Shown one piece after another: positions 42,765-54,178 of a stretch of 60,000 nucleotides of DNA. The notes under the pieces are model-generated. The model ran no database searches. It was given only the letters and a program-made list of their open reading frames with translations, and had not been told where the DNA came from. Source of the stretch: Hydractinia symbiolongicarpus (Eukaryota; Cnidaria; Hydrozoa; Anthoathecata; Hydractiniidae); contig NC_079880.1 of the NCBI RefSeq assembly GCF_029227915.1, positions 12,553,501 through 12,613,500 on the forward strand. Reading direction: 5' to 3'. Positions within the stretch are counted from its first letter, which is position 1; every line of letters starts with the position of its first letter. Made by a program: the position numbers and the translations under genes.

Positions 42765-43921
42765 GTACTGACTCACATTTGACGGATGATGGTATCCATC
42801 GATTGTGAATAACGTTTTACTTTACACACGATATTTTAATAAGAGCTAGTTAAACTTGATCTGCAAATAACTTTAATTTGTTTTTTTTTAATAGTATGAA
42901 CACAACTTCTGAAAGCAGTCTCAATTTGTTCTATTCATGGAAAATTATTTTTGTTTTGGTTCAAAAATTAAAATTGCTTTGTTTTTTACAATGCGGAACA
43001 TGATGGTAATATTAAATAAAATTTTGATCTCATTACCGTTTTAGGCCGTAATATTTCATCGACAGGGACACCATTTTGAATTTTCGCAATGCACCTCGGG
43101 ACAGCTGGTGCATCTGAGAACAAGATTACAGCCACTTTGGAACTTGGAAATTCATAATCGCTGGGCTAATGTAGCTCGCAACGCTCCTCGACAATATAAG
43201 AAAAATATCCAAATGCCTATCCTAAGTTTTATTCTAAATGGGGATTTGCATGTTAGTAGGAAGAATTTAATTTTAAGAAGCAAATTGTTATATGATCAAA
43301 ACAGTAATGTAACTTATTTTCGTAGTAATCGAGGCAAGATACGTATGCGCTTGATAGCGCATGCTTTAATAGAACTTCCCACCCATTTTTACTCACAAGT
43401 CAATTTTATTCGTAGCTACGGGTTAGATGATTCACAGTGAAAAAATTCTGTCTAATGGTGAAAGTGTATCAAGAGGTTATTTTCGGTTGAACAAAGTGAA
43501 TAAGAAAATAATCACATAAAAACGTCACATATGATGAACGAATTTATCATGTACGTGTTTTTATGTCATTGTTTGCTGTTGAAAAATGATATGATCAAAA
43601 CATTCTAAATATGAAAGAACCTCTAATGTTAGCCAAAAGCCTAAGATAAAACAACGTTGTGACACAAGCAGATAAAACTGACTTTAAACTTTAAAAACTT
43701 ATTATTTTGCGCAAAATCAAGTCTAATATCATAACAATTTATGCAGGTAACATGTGTTCAGTCCCAATATTAATGCCACATATAATAGTATGCAAGTTAA
43801 TAATACAAAACTAAATCGTCAGGTAAGGTAAGTAACACCGAAAGGTTTCGTATGTTTCATTGTGCATTTTTGTATGTTCTGGTATATAATAATTTTACTA
43901 TGGCGAAGAAAACACTTTTAA
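42765..43921. other. Spacer, copy B
   Basis: Counterpart of 18315-19474. The minus-strand protein-like stretch is interrupted by a stop. On the plus strand 43108-43440 is open for 110 codons but is broken in copy A, and no domain is visible. Confidence 0.4.
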
Positions 43922-44499
43922 TCTATATATTAATAAGCCAGTTCCGTGTGTCTGTAACAGGCAAAGTGGATGTCTTCATTTTCCTTTGATGTTGCCGAAA
44001 AATGCATGTCTAATATGTTAAATTTTCTGACGTTACGACGCGACGAAAATAACACTACTTTAACGTCAATATCCTATATTAAATTAATGAAGCCATTACA
44101 GTGCACCTAAAACTTTGAGGCCAAATAACTTGGAAACGAGGTGGTGACGTCAATGATTTTTCACCGCGTGGGTAACTAGGGACCAACTAGGACCAATTTG
44201 GGTAATTTTCCCAAACCTGGGTCCCCGAATCCGTTTCGGAATGGACGGGTTGATGACGTCATCGAAAAACCTTCAAATCCTAATATCTCTGCAACCGTTT
44301 GTCAAAAATACGCGATCCTATACATTTTCTTGCTCAGCGTTTCAAGATCTATACGATGAAGGCAACAGGCATACACATTTCTGAAAAAAAACATTTTGTG
44401 TTCTGACATGTCTCTGCTGACGTCATCAAAATTTAAATGACGGTTGTTTTTCTCTGTTATCCTGCCTAAGTGGATTTTTCCACGGGCCTTATCGACTAG
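43922..44499 (+). mobile_element. Non-autonomous Helitron unit B1
   Basis: TC start at 43922 and CTAG end at 44496-44499, with GTGGATTTTTCCAC hairpin. It is 578 bp and lacks the repeated internal module of A1. Confidence 0.8.
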
Positions 44500-45238
44500 T
44501 CTATATAATAATAAGCCAGTTCCGTGTGTCTGTAACAGGCAATGTGGATATCGTCATTTTCCTTTGATGTTGCCGAAAAATGCATATCCAATATGTTAAA
44601 TTTTCTGACGTTACGGCGCGACGTCAATAATATTACTTTAACGTCAATATCCTATATTAAATTATTGAAGCCGTTACAGTGCACTTAAAACTTTGAGGCC
44701 AAATAACTTGGAAACGAGGTGGTGACGTCAATGATTTTTCACCGCGTGGGTAACTAGGCACCACCTGGGACCAATTTGGGTAAGTTTCCCAAACCTGGGT
44801 CCTTGAATCCGTTTCGGAATGGACGGGTTGATGGCGTCATCACAAAACCTACAAACCCCAATATCTCTGCAACCGTTTGTCAAAAGTTCATGTTCCTATA
44901 CATTTTCTTGATCAGCATTTTAAGATCTATACGATGAATGCAACGGGTGTACGAATTTGTGAAGAAATTTTTCTTTGGAACTTTTGGTAGGAACTTTGCT
45001 GACGTCAGCAAAATTTTTATACCCTATATCTCCTTAGGCTCTTTTCAAAAACATACGCTGCTATACATTATTTTGATCAGCGTTTTAACCTCTGCACATT
45101 ACAGACAACAAATGATTAAATTTCACCAATTTTCTTTTTGTATATGCACTGTTGACGTCAGCAAAAAATCTAAAGCAACCTAATTTTCCATTGTTCTTCT
45201 GCGCCTTAGTGGATTTTTCCACGGGCCTTATGGACTAG
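44500..45238 (+). mobile_element. Non-autonomous Helitron unit B2
   Basis: Directly joined to B1 (CTAG|TCTATATAATAATAAG). 739 bp, ends CTAG 45235-45238. Confidence 0.8.
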
Positions 45239-45971
45239 TCTATATAATAATACGCCAGTTCCGTGTCTCTGTGACAGGCAAAGTGGATGTCTTCATTTTC
45301 CTTTGATATTGCCGAAAAATGCATGTCTAATATGGTAAATATTCAGACATTACGGCGCGACGTCAATAACACCACTTTAACGTCAATATCCTATATTAAA
45401 TTAATGAAGCCATTACAGTGCACCTAAAACTTTGAGGCCAAATAACTTGGAAACGAGGTGGTAAAGTCAATGATTTTTCACCGCGTGGGTAACTAGGGAC
45501 CACCTTGGACCAATTTGGGTAAGTTTCCCAAACCTGGATCCCCAAATCTGTTTCGGGAATGGACGGGTTGATGACGTCACCAAAAAACTTGCAAATCCTA
45601 ATATCTCTGCAACCATTTGTCAAAAATACGCGATCCTATACATTTTCTTGATCAGCGTTTCAAGACCTATACAATGAAGGCAGCAGGTATACAAATTTCT
45701 AAAAAAAATTTTTGGGGGGTTGACTGGCCATTGTTGACGTCAGCAAAATTTTAAAATCCTCATATCTCATTAACCGCTTATCAAAAAGACATGATCGTGT
45801 ACATTTTCTTGGTCAGCGTGTTAACCTCTGCACAGTACAGGCAACGAATAAACTAAATTTCGCCAAAAATTTTTGAAATTGCACTGCTGACGTCAGCAAA
45901 AAATCTAAAACAACCTATTGTTCCATTGTCCTTCTGCCTAAGTGGATTTTTCCACGGGCCTTATCGACTAG
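45239..45971 (+). mobile_element. Non-autonomous Helitron unit B3
   Basis: 733 bp, head-to-tail with B2. Ends CTAG 45968-45971. Confidence 0.8.
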
Positions 45972-46557
45972 TCTCTTATAATAATACGCTAAGTGTGTCT
46001 GTCTGTCACTTTTGCAAAGTGGATTACATTCTTCAAAATTTTCTTTAACAAATTCTATAAAACATCGCCTATAAAATTGTTCTGTAATTTACCAAACTTT
46101 ACCGATAAAATAGTATTGACGTCAAAGGAAAGTTAATTAAGATTAGTGAAGCCATTACAATGCACTTAAAACTTTGAGGCCAAATAACTTGGAAACGAGG
46201 TGGTGACGTCAATGTTTTTTCACCGCGTGGGTAACTAGGGACAACCTGGGACCAATTTGGGTAAGTTTTCCAAACCTGGGTCCCCAAATCCGTTTCGGAA
46301 TGGACGGTTTGATGACGTCATCAAAAAACCTTTAAACCTTGATATCTCTGCAACCGTTTGTCAAAGATACATGATCATATACATTTTCTTGATCAGCATT
46401 TCAAGATCTATACGATGAAGGCAACAGGTATACATATTTCTGAAAAATTTTTTTTGGGTTTTTACAGGTCTCTGCTGATGTCTGCAAAATGTAAATGATG
46501 GTTGTTTTTCTCTGTTGTCCTGCCTAAGTGAATTTTTCCACGGGCCTTATCCACTAG
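45972..46557 (+). mobile_element. Non-autonomous Helitron unit B4
   Basis: 586 bp. The start is TCTCTTATAATAATACG, a variant, and the left 150 bp belong to a different subfamily (CTGTCTGTCACTTTTGC) shared with B5 and B6. The hairpin has one mismatch (GTGAATTTTTCCAC). Confidence 0.75.
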
Positions 46558-47131
46558 TCTATATAATAATACGCCAGTTCTGTCTGTCTGTGACTTTTGC
46601 AAAGTGGATAAAATTTCTTTGATAAAGTCTATAAAACATCGTCTATAAATTTGTTCTGTAAATTACCAAACTTTGACGTTAAAGCAATATTGACGTCAAA
46701 GGAAAGTATATTAAGATTAGTGAAGCCATTGCATTGCACTTTTAAATTTAAGGCTAAATAACTTGGAAACGGGTGGAAATAACTGACGTCATCTCCTGCG
46801 TAGGTAACTAGGGACCACCTTTGACCAATTTGGGTAAGTTTCCCAAACCTGGGTCCCTGAATCCGTTTCGGGAATGGACGGGTTGATGACGTCATCAAAA
46901 AACCTTCAAACCCTAATATCTCTGCAACCGTTTGTCAAAAATACACGATCCTATACATTTTCTTGATCAGCGTTTCAAGATCTATACGATGAAGGCAACA
47001 GGCATACACATTTCTGAAAAAAAAGTTTTGTGTTCTGACATGTCTCTGCTGACGTCATCAAAATTTAAATGACGGTTGTTTTTCTCTGTTATCCTGCCTA
47101 AGTGGATTTTTCCACGGGCCTTATCGACTAG
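46558..47131 (+). mobile_element. Non-autonomous Helitron unit B5
   Basis: 574 bp, second subfamily. Right half nearly identical to B1. Confidence 0.8.
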
Positions 47132-47711
47132 TCTATATAATAATACGCCAGTTCTGTCTGTGACTTTTGCAAAGTGGATAAAATTTCTTTGATAAAGTCT
47201 ATAAAACATCGCCTATAAATTTGTTCTGTAAATTAGCAAACTTTGACGTTAAAGCAATATTGACGTCAAAGGAAAGTATATTAAGATTAGTGAAGCCATT
47301 GCATTGCACTTTTAAATTTAAGGCTTAATAACTTGGAAACGGGTGGAAATAACTGACGTCATCTCCTGCGTGGGTAACTCGGGACCACCTAGGACCAATT
47401 TGGGTAAGTTTCCCAAACCTGGCTCCCAAAATCCGTTTCGGAATGGGTGGGTTGATGACGTCATCAAAAAACCTTTAAACCCTAATATCTCTGCAACCGT
47501 TTGTCAAAAGTACAAAATCCTATACATTTTCTTGATCAGCGTTTCAAGATCTATACGATAGAGGCAACAGGTATACAAATTTCTAAAAAAAATTTATCGG
47601 TTTTGACGGGGCCATTGCTGACGTCAGCAAAATCTTTAAATTCTTATATCTCATTAACATCAAAATTTTTATCCTGCTTTAGTGGATTTTTCCACGGGCT
47701 TTATCGACTAG
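47132..47711 (+). mobile_element. Non-autonomous Helitron unit B6
   Basis: 580 bp, ends CTAG 47708-47711 exactly at the Polinton, at the same base as A3 does in copy A. Its last 230 bp match A3 closely, whereas the left part differs completely. Confidence 0.8.
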
Positions 47712-47788
47712 TATAATAATAAAATAATAATAAAAAAAACTACATGAAAATACATGAAAAAAATCAAACATAAATTGCAAAAAACGTT

Positions 47789-48385
47789 TTGGCCTTGAAT
47801 GCATTTAGGGTGATGAAAAATGGTCAAACTACAAAGACATGCATCGGATGCCTGGATAAGGCGAAACAACAGCGTGCCAAAAACAAGTGCCCCCATCGAA
47901 GACAGAGATCCAAGTGTAAGGACTGTAAGGAAAGTCAAATCTGCCACCATAAAAGGATAAAATCAATATGCAAAGAGTGTAAGGGAAGTGGGATTTGTAA
48001 ACATAAAAGAATAAGATCCCAGTGTAAAGACTGCGGGGGTAGAAGTTTATGCCACCATGAAAAAAGGAGAGCAATATGCCCCGTATGTAAACCTACTGGA
48101 CATATCGCCTCCGTTGTACGATGTAGAACCCACAAGGCTCAAAAGGGAAACAAGGAGCTCAGCTTCCAGGAATATCTCGGTTGCCATATCGCTACGCTGC
48201 GGGCCCATATTGAAGCCCGGTTTTCTGAGGGTATGACCTGGGACAACCATGGGGAGTGGCATATAGATTACAAGGTACCGATTAAATATCGGGAAAACGG
48301 GGATGCTCCATCGCTTGCTGCGGTAGGTAGGAGATTGCACTACACCAACACTTAACCTATGTGGGCAAGTGAAAGCCAAGAGTAA
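47789..48385 (+). CDS. Cys-repeat HNH protein, best copy
   Basis: Open from the TTG-led frame at 47789 (first ATG 47813) to TAA 48353-48355. A CIGC module is followed by four tandem units of about 17-19 residues of the pattern CxHxxxRSxCKxC (about residues 33-105), then an HNH-type core with GCHIATLRAHIEARF, WHIDYKVP and YTNT. The expected family motif after YTNT continues as PMWAS beyond the TAA, so the last residues may be cut off by a Gln-to-stop change. HNH proteins are nucleases; such Cys repeats are known from giant viruses and Polintons and probably bind zinc. The zinc-binding N-terminal Cys pair seems to be missing. Confidence 0.65.
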
Positions 48386-48410
48386 CCGATATGTCTCAGA
48401 ATAAAGAGAA

Positions 48411-48806
48411 ATGGCGGCAATAGGTGTGATAGTGGCTGGGGCGGCCATAAACGCCCTTGCATTCAGCGGTTCAAATTATTAATTTTCAAAGCTCTCAGGA
48501 CATGGTGAGGTAGAGCGCAGGCGTCATGACGAAGCCGTCGAAAAGTTAAATTCGGCACAGGCCCAATAGATCAGGGACAGACAGGCCAAACTCTATTTTT
48601 TGCAAAGCAAAGAGAGATGCAGCTCAAAGCAGGTAAGAATTTGAGGGAACTCGATGACTCTATGTATCAGAATTACATCAACGCGGAAAAAAGCTCCTCA
48701 GTTGAAGGATTTCTACACATCCTCGAAGCAACAGCGCGATGGAGAACTCACGTTCGTCCTTGGCTCCCTATCTCTGCTAGGGTTCATTGTCTATAAATAT
48801 CTGTAA
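48411..48806 (+). pseudogene. Polinton coiled-coil membrane protein, copy B
   Basis: Same layout and same early TAA as 24245-24640, with an additional TAG in the coiled coil (CAATAGATCAGG where A has CAATATATCAGG). Confidence 0.6.
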
Positions 48807-48823
48807 GAACGCGTTTTTTTAAC

Positions 48824-49827
48824 ATGTATAATAAGGAAATGTCAAAAACGCACGTTGTTATCGAAGAAGAGGAGGAAAAGCTGAGCAATATCTACTATAC
48901 CCCGGAACATCTGTGAGTCGGACGCAGAGCCGTCTAATTACTCGCGAAGGAGAGTGGTCTCTCAAAAAAGAAGGTAATTTATTGGTTGAGTAGGCAACTC
49001 TTTTGGGTAAGACATATTCGGGACCCAAAACGTATTGACTACCCCCATTTCACCATTACAACGCCCAACGAGATGCACCAATTTGATCTACTGTACATGC
49101 CTCACAACAGGGTATATGGAAACACCTATAAATACATCCTGACAGGCGTTGACATAGCCTCAAGATATAAGGTAGCGAGGCCCCTAAGAACCAAGAAAGC
49201 TAGCGAAGTCGCCGAGATGATCAAAGATATTTACAAAGCAGGACCCCTTCATTACTCCAAAACCTTTCAGTGCGATAATGGTTCCGAGTTCAAATCCGAC
49301 GTAACGAAACTACTGGATGATTAGGGTGTTGATATCAAGAAGCTACCACGATGTACCAACATACGTTCACGGCCGTCGTCGAATCTTACAACAAGATACT
49401 CGCCGAAAGACTATTTAAGCCTCAGGATGCCCAGGAGTTAGCATCCGATGAGACTAGTACCACCTGGGTCAAACATCTGCATACCATCGTGAAAAGCCTT
49501 GGCAATACCGAGACTACCGTGATAAACATAAAACCTAACAAGGCCATTAAGCTGGATATGGTGTTGCTCACGAAAAGCGAGGAGTATCCAGAAGAGAAAC
49601 CCCTACCCGAGTATCTGCTGCAGCCCGGGGAAGAGCATGAAGATCAAAAGAGACGCGCCACTGATGCCTTTTTGAGCAAGAAAACCTATAGGTTGGATCG
49701 TATAGTAGCATTTAGTCGTCAACTATACTATTCGAAGGATGGTCCTGATCGCAGCTTTGTTTCGGAGGAGCTCATACTGATACCAGAGGACGTTGAAGTG
49801 CCTCCACAATATATCAAAGAGTGGTAA
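48824..49827 (+). pseudogene. Polinton integrase, copy B
   Basis: Less damaged than copy A: from 48986 to 49324 and from 49351 to 49827 the frames are open, covering the first two catalytic Asp and the catalytic Glu with the complete C-terminus. The shared TGA (PEHL*), TAA (RRAV*), TAG at 49322-49324 and the frame change near 49350 remain. ATG at 48824 is in frame with the acidic N-terminus (VVIEEEEEKL). Confidence 0.88.
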
Positions 49828-49849
49828 TATTTTTTGTGGTTTATCAAGG

Positions 49850-49868
49850 GGTGGGGTGGCACCCCACC
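49850..49868. terminator. GC hairpin between convergent genes, copy B
   Basis: Same 8-bp stem as 25684-25702, fully conserved. Confidence 0.45.
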
Positions 49869-49955
49869 CATTTTCACATACAATTTTCACTGCAGGAGTA
49901 GTAAAAATCGTGTCTGAATAAAGGTGGACAGATCTGCGAACTTGCCGAATACCAC

Positions 49956-50732
49956 CTATTCCGCAAGTTCTAAGAGGCGTTCATGCGTGTAATTCTCACC
50001 AGGCCTAAAATGTCTAACCCTCTCCGGGTTCACTTCAATACATCCACGTTCCCGGAGGCAGTTGTAATTGACTATAGCATTAGAGGTCTCTGCCAGTACC
50101 ACGATCTCACCCTTAAGGTAATCAACAAACTTATTACGTATTTTTTGTGCTACATACCCCTGTTGCCCACAGATTGCAACATATGGCCAGGGATCATCAT
50201 TTTTCTTTTGGATAATAAGCATACTGTTATCCTTGCCAGGATCTTTGAAGTGGGGCACGGGAGTGGGGCACGGCTTCAGATCCTCACATTTATCCCCCAA
50301 TACCATAAATTGGCTATCTCTGTCCTCAATTTCATCATTGAGGAAGGCTAGGGCATTATCCTTATCCCCAATAGCCTGACGCTGCTACTTGATTTCATTC
50401 TGTAATTTTTCCACCCCCTTCCCGGCTAGCCATTTTATCAAGGCTACTGCCTTAGGCTTTCTCGATCTGATGGTAATTTCAAGAGCCCCGTCCAACGTGA
50501 CGAAAATATCATGCCGTTTTTTAACACCTTCCGAGGTATTTGGGCAACTGTAGTTGCCAACTACAGTTGTTATACCCTCTATTTCTCCTCTCGATATTGT
50601 CATTTGACGTTTAATACCGTACTGCCTATCATTTGGAATACACAGGAATCTGTCTAGGTCAGCACGTTTGAAGAGGGGCTGATTCCTGGCTCCTGCGGGT
50701 ATTGCGTTGAATAAGACGATTTGTGAAGATAT
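49956..50732 (-). pseudogene. BRO-like protein, copy B
   Basis: The start codon is ATA instead of ATG (50730-50732) and a TAG near 50385 replaces a Glu codon in the linker. Both domains are otherwise readable and close to copy A. Confidence 0.75.
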
Positions 50733-50772
50733 TTTCGATATAGTAATGCCTGGCCGGAGGATTTTATAACGG

Positions 50773-51347
50773 TCAATCCAAAGTTTTCCAAGCTCCGGGA
50801 TATTCAAGCCTTACGTATAGACATGCATGCTCGGACCTTTTCAGACATGCTTTTATATCATCCCAGTCGGGGATCATGTTGGTTTCCTCGTCTATCATTT
50901 CCATTTCTGAGCGCTCATGAGGAAACCAGAGGAAAAGCTGTTTCTTCTGCCTCCGAAGGTTCTTCGGAAGAGCACTGTAACTTTGGGTTAATAGCCATAA
51001 ACTATGCTTTCTAATTCAAGCAAGGGCTGCCTTCTATCAAGGCTCTCGTCAGATATCATATCATCAACTACGAAAAGACTATCCTCAGCAGCGAATAACG
51101 ACGATAATTTCCGAATCCATTCAAACAGCTCATTTCCGGGGTCTATCAGGAACACGTAATCATCCCTCCATAATGAGGCACTCTCTAGGTATGTCTTATT
51201 CCACCGTAGGGTAGGGCAAAGTATCACTATATTGTGATAGTGTCCCTTGTATTCATTTTGGAGGAGGTTCAAAACACGTTGTGTCTTGCCACAAGACATC
51301 GGTATGGTGAAGATTGCTGTATGTGGATCTCTTACGACATCCAACAT
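50773..51347 (-). pseudogene. Packaging-type ATPase, copy B
   Basis: Open from ATG 51347 through Walker A (IPMSCGKTQ) and Walker B (SLFVVDDM), without the 1-base deletion of copy A. It has the shared deletion after SLDRRQP that shifts the frame to a stop at 50988, with the C-terminal part continuing in the next frame to 50773. Walker A lacks the first Gly of the usual pattern. Confidence 0.85.
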
Positions 51348-51878
51348 TTTATTTCAATTGCTCCACATCCTGTCGTGAACTTTGAGGAGCAGGGCACCAC
51401 AGCCCTAACACCCCCATCATTGTTTTCCAATTATCCCCGACAGACATGGCAGAGCTTGGTCCCTCTAGCCTTGTATTCGAGGGGTGGTTGGGTATATGTT
51501 AATTTTCCCTACAGGCACCGCAATGCATTTCGATACCTTACAACAAGCCTTGCCTTCTCCGGTCTATCCCCAATGAGTTCAGTATATTGAATTATAATCC
51601 TGTATGTAAGTATATCATACAGAATGAGATAGTTTTCATCCTGTTGAACACCCCGAATTTCTGCATCAATGGCAATGGGATCCAACTCATGTTCAACATC
51701 TTCTATATCTCTATTTGATACAACCCGCCTTTTTTAGCTTTATCAAGGCTTTCCATACCGGTCTTAGTTCGACTATTGCCCCTAATTTTAAACTTGTGCT
51801 GGGTAATAGCTGTTTACATACGCGACAACATCTTACATCCGTTTTAGTATTGCGTCCCGATCACTTGATTCCTTCCAT
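51332..51878 (-). pseudogene. CxxC zinc-binding Polinton protein, copy B
   Basis: ATG 51878, 12 bp after the 83-residue gene; end overlaps the ATPase start. Several frame differences from copy A near 51735 and 51800 and an insertion near 51400. Both are broken, in partly different places. Confidence 0.5.
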
Positions 51879-51890
51879 AACTCGTCCACT

Positions 51891-52142
51891 CTATTTTTGT
51901 TTAGGCACGATGCTTGCGGGTAGCCATTCTTTGGATGCGGCCCTTTCAAGACTTCCCCTCCCTGCTGAAAAATAAGCAATTATTTTGAGGACATCGCTGG
52001 TGTCCATTTTTGTAGATGGCCTTGTTATGTCAAAAAATTTCTTACTTGCCATGGCATAGGCAAAGGTGAAACCAAGGTCCACGACTGTCTCGTAAAGCAT
52101 ATCTAAAATCTCCTTTTCTTTTGGTGTTACGTTACTTGCCAT
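51891..52142 (-). CDS. 83-residue Polinton protein, copy B
   Basis: Intact frame, same length as copy A. Differences cluster in the C-terminal half and are nearly all amino-acid changing. Confidence 0.55.
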   Translation of the reverse strand: MASNVTPKEKEILDMLYETVVDLGFTFAYAMASKKFFDITRPSTKMDTSDVLKIIAYFSAGRGSLERAASKEWLPASIVPKQK

Positions 52143-52148
52143 TTATTA

Positions 52149-52502
52149 TTACCGCATTTTGAAAATATCGATATTTGGTTGGGTTTTACCATGCTGAGGC
52201 TCCGGATTAGCCACCGGCTTGTTTGGCTCATTTTTGCCCCTTCCAAACGAATGCCAAACGCCTACTCCTATGGCAATCCCGGCTAAACTCCCGATTCCAT
52301 AAAGATATACATCCGTTGACTTGCTGGAACCTGTCACAGGTTCTTTATCATCATGCGAAGGTTATTTGCCCACGTTCTTCTGTAGGTTAGCCTTGTTCTT
52401 CTTGTTCCATTCTGCAAGTCTTTTACCTGCAACAACACGACCCTAATTCTTCGGTGGTTTTGTTAGAACCCTCTCCTCTTGCTTTTGTTCCTCTTCACTC
52501 GT
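52149..52502 (-). pseudogene. Basic single-pass membrane protein, copy B
   Basis: Same transmembrane region (52149-52337 open) and same TAG and TAA upstream in the basic segment as in copy A. Confidence 0.5.
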
Positions 52503-53088
52503 TTGTCTAGGTCTCCGTCTCCTCCACCTTCTTCTCCGCATCCTTCTGTTCGGTACTGTTATGTCAAGCTGTATGCCCAGCAATTAAAATAGATAGCGGA
52601 AGACACTTACCGAATGTACGGTAGACCAGTATTCCCAAGTCCGCGAAGGAGTCTTTAAAAATAGGGTCATTATTGATGTCATTTTTCAGGGCATCAACGC
52701 TATCCCAATTTACAAAATTGTTAACCAGGTTGGCATATAGGGAGACAGCATGGGTAGCCAGCGCCCTTGACGTCTTCTCCCCTTTTTCTTGAAGCTCACG
52801 TTGTACGTACTCGGCATGTACTTTTTCTACCACCTCATCGGGGGCCTTGTCAATGAACCCTTCCGTACATTTCCTGGGTAGGAGATGTCCTTTGCCCTTA
52901 CACAGGGCTTCTTTCAAAGCTTGGCGTTGATCAGCGGGCTTCTCGATATTTTCAAAAGATTCTGCAGAGCCTGTGTCGAATACCTGTGCGATATCAGACA
53001 TCTTCTTTATTGTATATTGAAATTTTAGATAGAATAGTAGTATTATCACATAGGGTAGAATTACCGCAATATACAAACACACTTCCAT
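52495..53088 (-). pseudogene. Polinton membrane protein p2, copy C
   Basis: Open for 174 codons from ATG 53088 to a TGA at 52564-52566 that replaces an Arg codon present in A and B; the Glu/Lys-rich tail follows it. The N-terminal membrane segment is full length. The loss of only the tail might still leave a stable protein. Confidence 0.6.
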
Positions 53089-53158
53089 TTATAGCAAGTG
53101 TGTTTGATCAACCGCACCAGGCTACATTCTACTCGGAAATATATCGATGACCCTTTGT

Positions 53159-53629
53159 TTAGTTATCTAAAACCCACATGGGCTGCATGTTAGTATAGTG
53201 CAGTCTTTTCAATTGTTCTTCCTTGCTAGGATATTCCCCATTCTCCCTATGCTTTAGTGGTACCTTGTGATCAAACTGCCACTGCCTTCGGTTTCCCCAG
53301 TTCATATCGCCTTTAAAATGGGCCTGGATGTGCTTCATGAAAGTTACAGTATCGCACCCTATATATTCTGTGGAGGCAATCTCTGTATCATAAGTTAGGG
53401 CATTACGAATCCTGGCTAGAATTAAGCTATACTGAAGAGCAGGGCGATCGCATGTTGGACATTGGCGTCTTCGTTTTTTATGTGGGCACTTGGCACGTTC
53501 CTGCGACAACCTATTACTATTACGACATTTGATGCATTGCCTTGTTCGTTGTCTGCTACGTTGGATCACCCCGAAGTTGCATAGTTTTAGAGTTTCCTTA
53601 CAATTTGTGCATTTCCTGGTTCCCTCCAT
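53159..53629 (-). CDS. Polinton HNH protein, intact
   Basis: 156 residues, ATG 53629 to TAA 53159-53161. The N-terminal module has CTNC and CIKC pairs, then CPHKKRRRQCPTC (one Cys-repeat unit), then an HNH core with GCDTVTFMKHIQAHF, WQFDHKVPLKH (DH pair) and LHYTNMQPMW. It is shorter than the plus-strand Cys-repeat HNH protein and has one repeat unit instead of four, but the same architecture. A DNA nuclease role is inferred from the HNH core. Copies A and B carry different nonsense codons, so this is the only intact one. Confidence 0.75.
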   Translation of the reverse strand: MEGTRKCTNCKETLKLCNFGVIQRSRQRTRQCIKCRNSNRLSQERAKCPHKKRRRQCPTCDRPALQYSLILARIRNALTYDTEIASTEYIGCDTVTFMKHIQAHFKGDMNWGNRRQWQFDHKVPLKHRENGEYPSKEEQLKRLHYTNMQPMWVLDN

Positions 53630-53633
53630 ATTG

Positions 53634-53665
53634 ATTTGTATTTGCCCCCGGGTGCAAACACAAAT
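53634..53665. repeat. 12-bp inverted repeat, copy C
   Basis: As 1074-1105 but with one mismatch (GCAAACACAAAT). Confidence 0.75.
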
Positions 53666-53677
53666 TGCGGTCTATAC

Positions 53678-53830
53678 CTACCATGCGCCCGCAACAACAA
53701 CAGCGATCGTTTCCATTTTTTGTTTACTCTTCTTGCAGTCTTTGCATTGAGGCCTTATCCTTTCATGAGGGCATATTTGGCTTCCCCCGCACTCTTTACA
53801 GATGGATCTCCTCCTTTCATGCTGGCACAG
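53678..53830 (-). pseudogene. Cys-repeat/coiled-coil gene fragment, copy C
   Basis: Same scar as in A and B, with point changes. Confidence 0.55.
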
Positions 53831-54160
53831 AGACTGATAACATGGGTGGACAGTGCCCTGGCCGTCTTTTCCCCTTTTTCCTGAAGCTCGCGTTGTATGT
53901 AATCGGTATGGACTTTGTCGATGGCCTCATCAGGGGCCTTGGCAACAAACCTCTCGGTACACTTCTTTGGCAAAAGGTCCCCTTTACCTTTGCGTAAAGA
54001 CTCCTTTAAAATTTGACGTTTATCGATGGGCTTTTCAATATTTTCAAATTCTGCAGAGGCATTGTTGAATACTTGTGCAATGTCGAACATTCCTTTTATT
54101 ATACGTCGATATCTGAGCAAGAAAAATGCGATCAGGGCATAGGGCATGAGTATGGCTATA
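53831..54160 (-). pseudogene. Polinton membrane protein p1, truncated, copy C
   Basis: An extra base near 54160 moves the ATG used in A and B out of frame; the next ATG is 54147. Otherwise as the other copies, ending in the scar. Confidence 0.55.
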
Positions 54161-54178
54161 TACAGACATGCCTCTATT

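Larger units (their letters stand above)
28369..52539. repeat. Tandem segmental repeat, copy B
   Basis: Second copy, 24.2 kb. It lacks the pogo element and the 2785-bp element of A, and adds a SINE-bearing insertion (34041-35345), a 65-bp palindrome and three more Helitron units. It is complete within the window and therefore the best copy for defining one unit. Confidence 0.9.

Noticed and set aside
43108-43440. 110-codon plus-strand frame in copy B
   Set aside because: Broken by frame changes and stops in copy A and without any recognisable domain.
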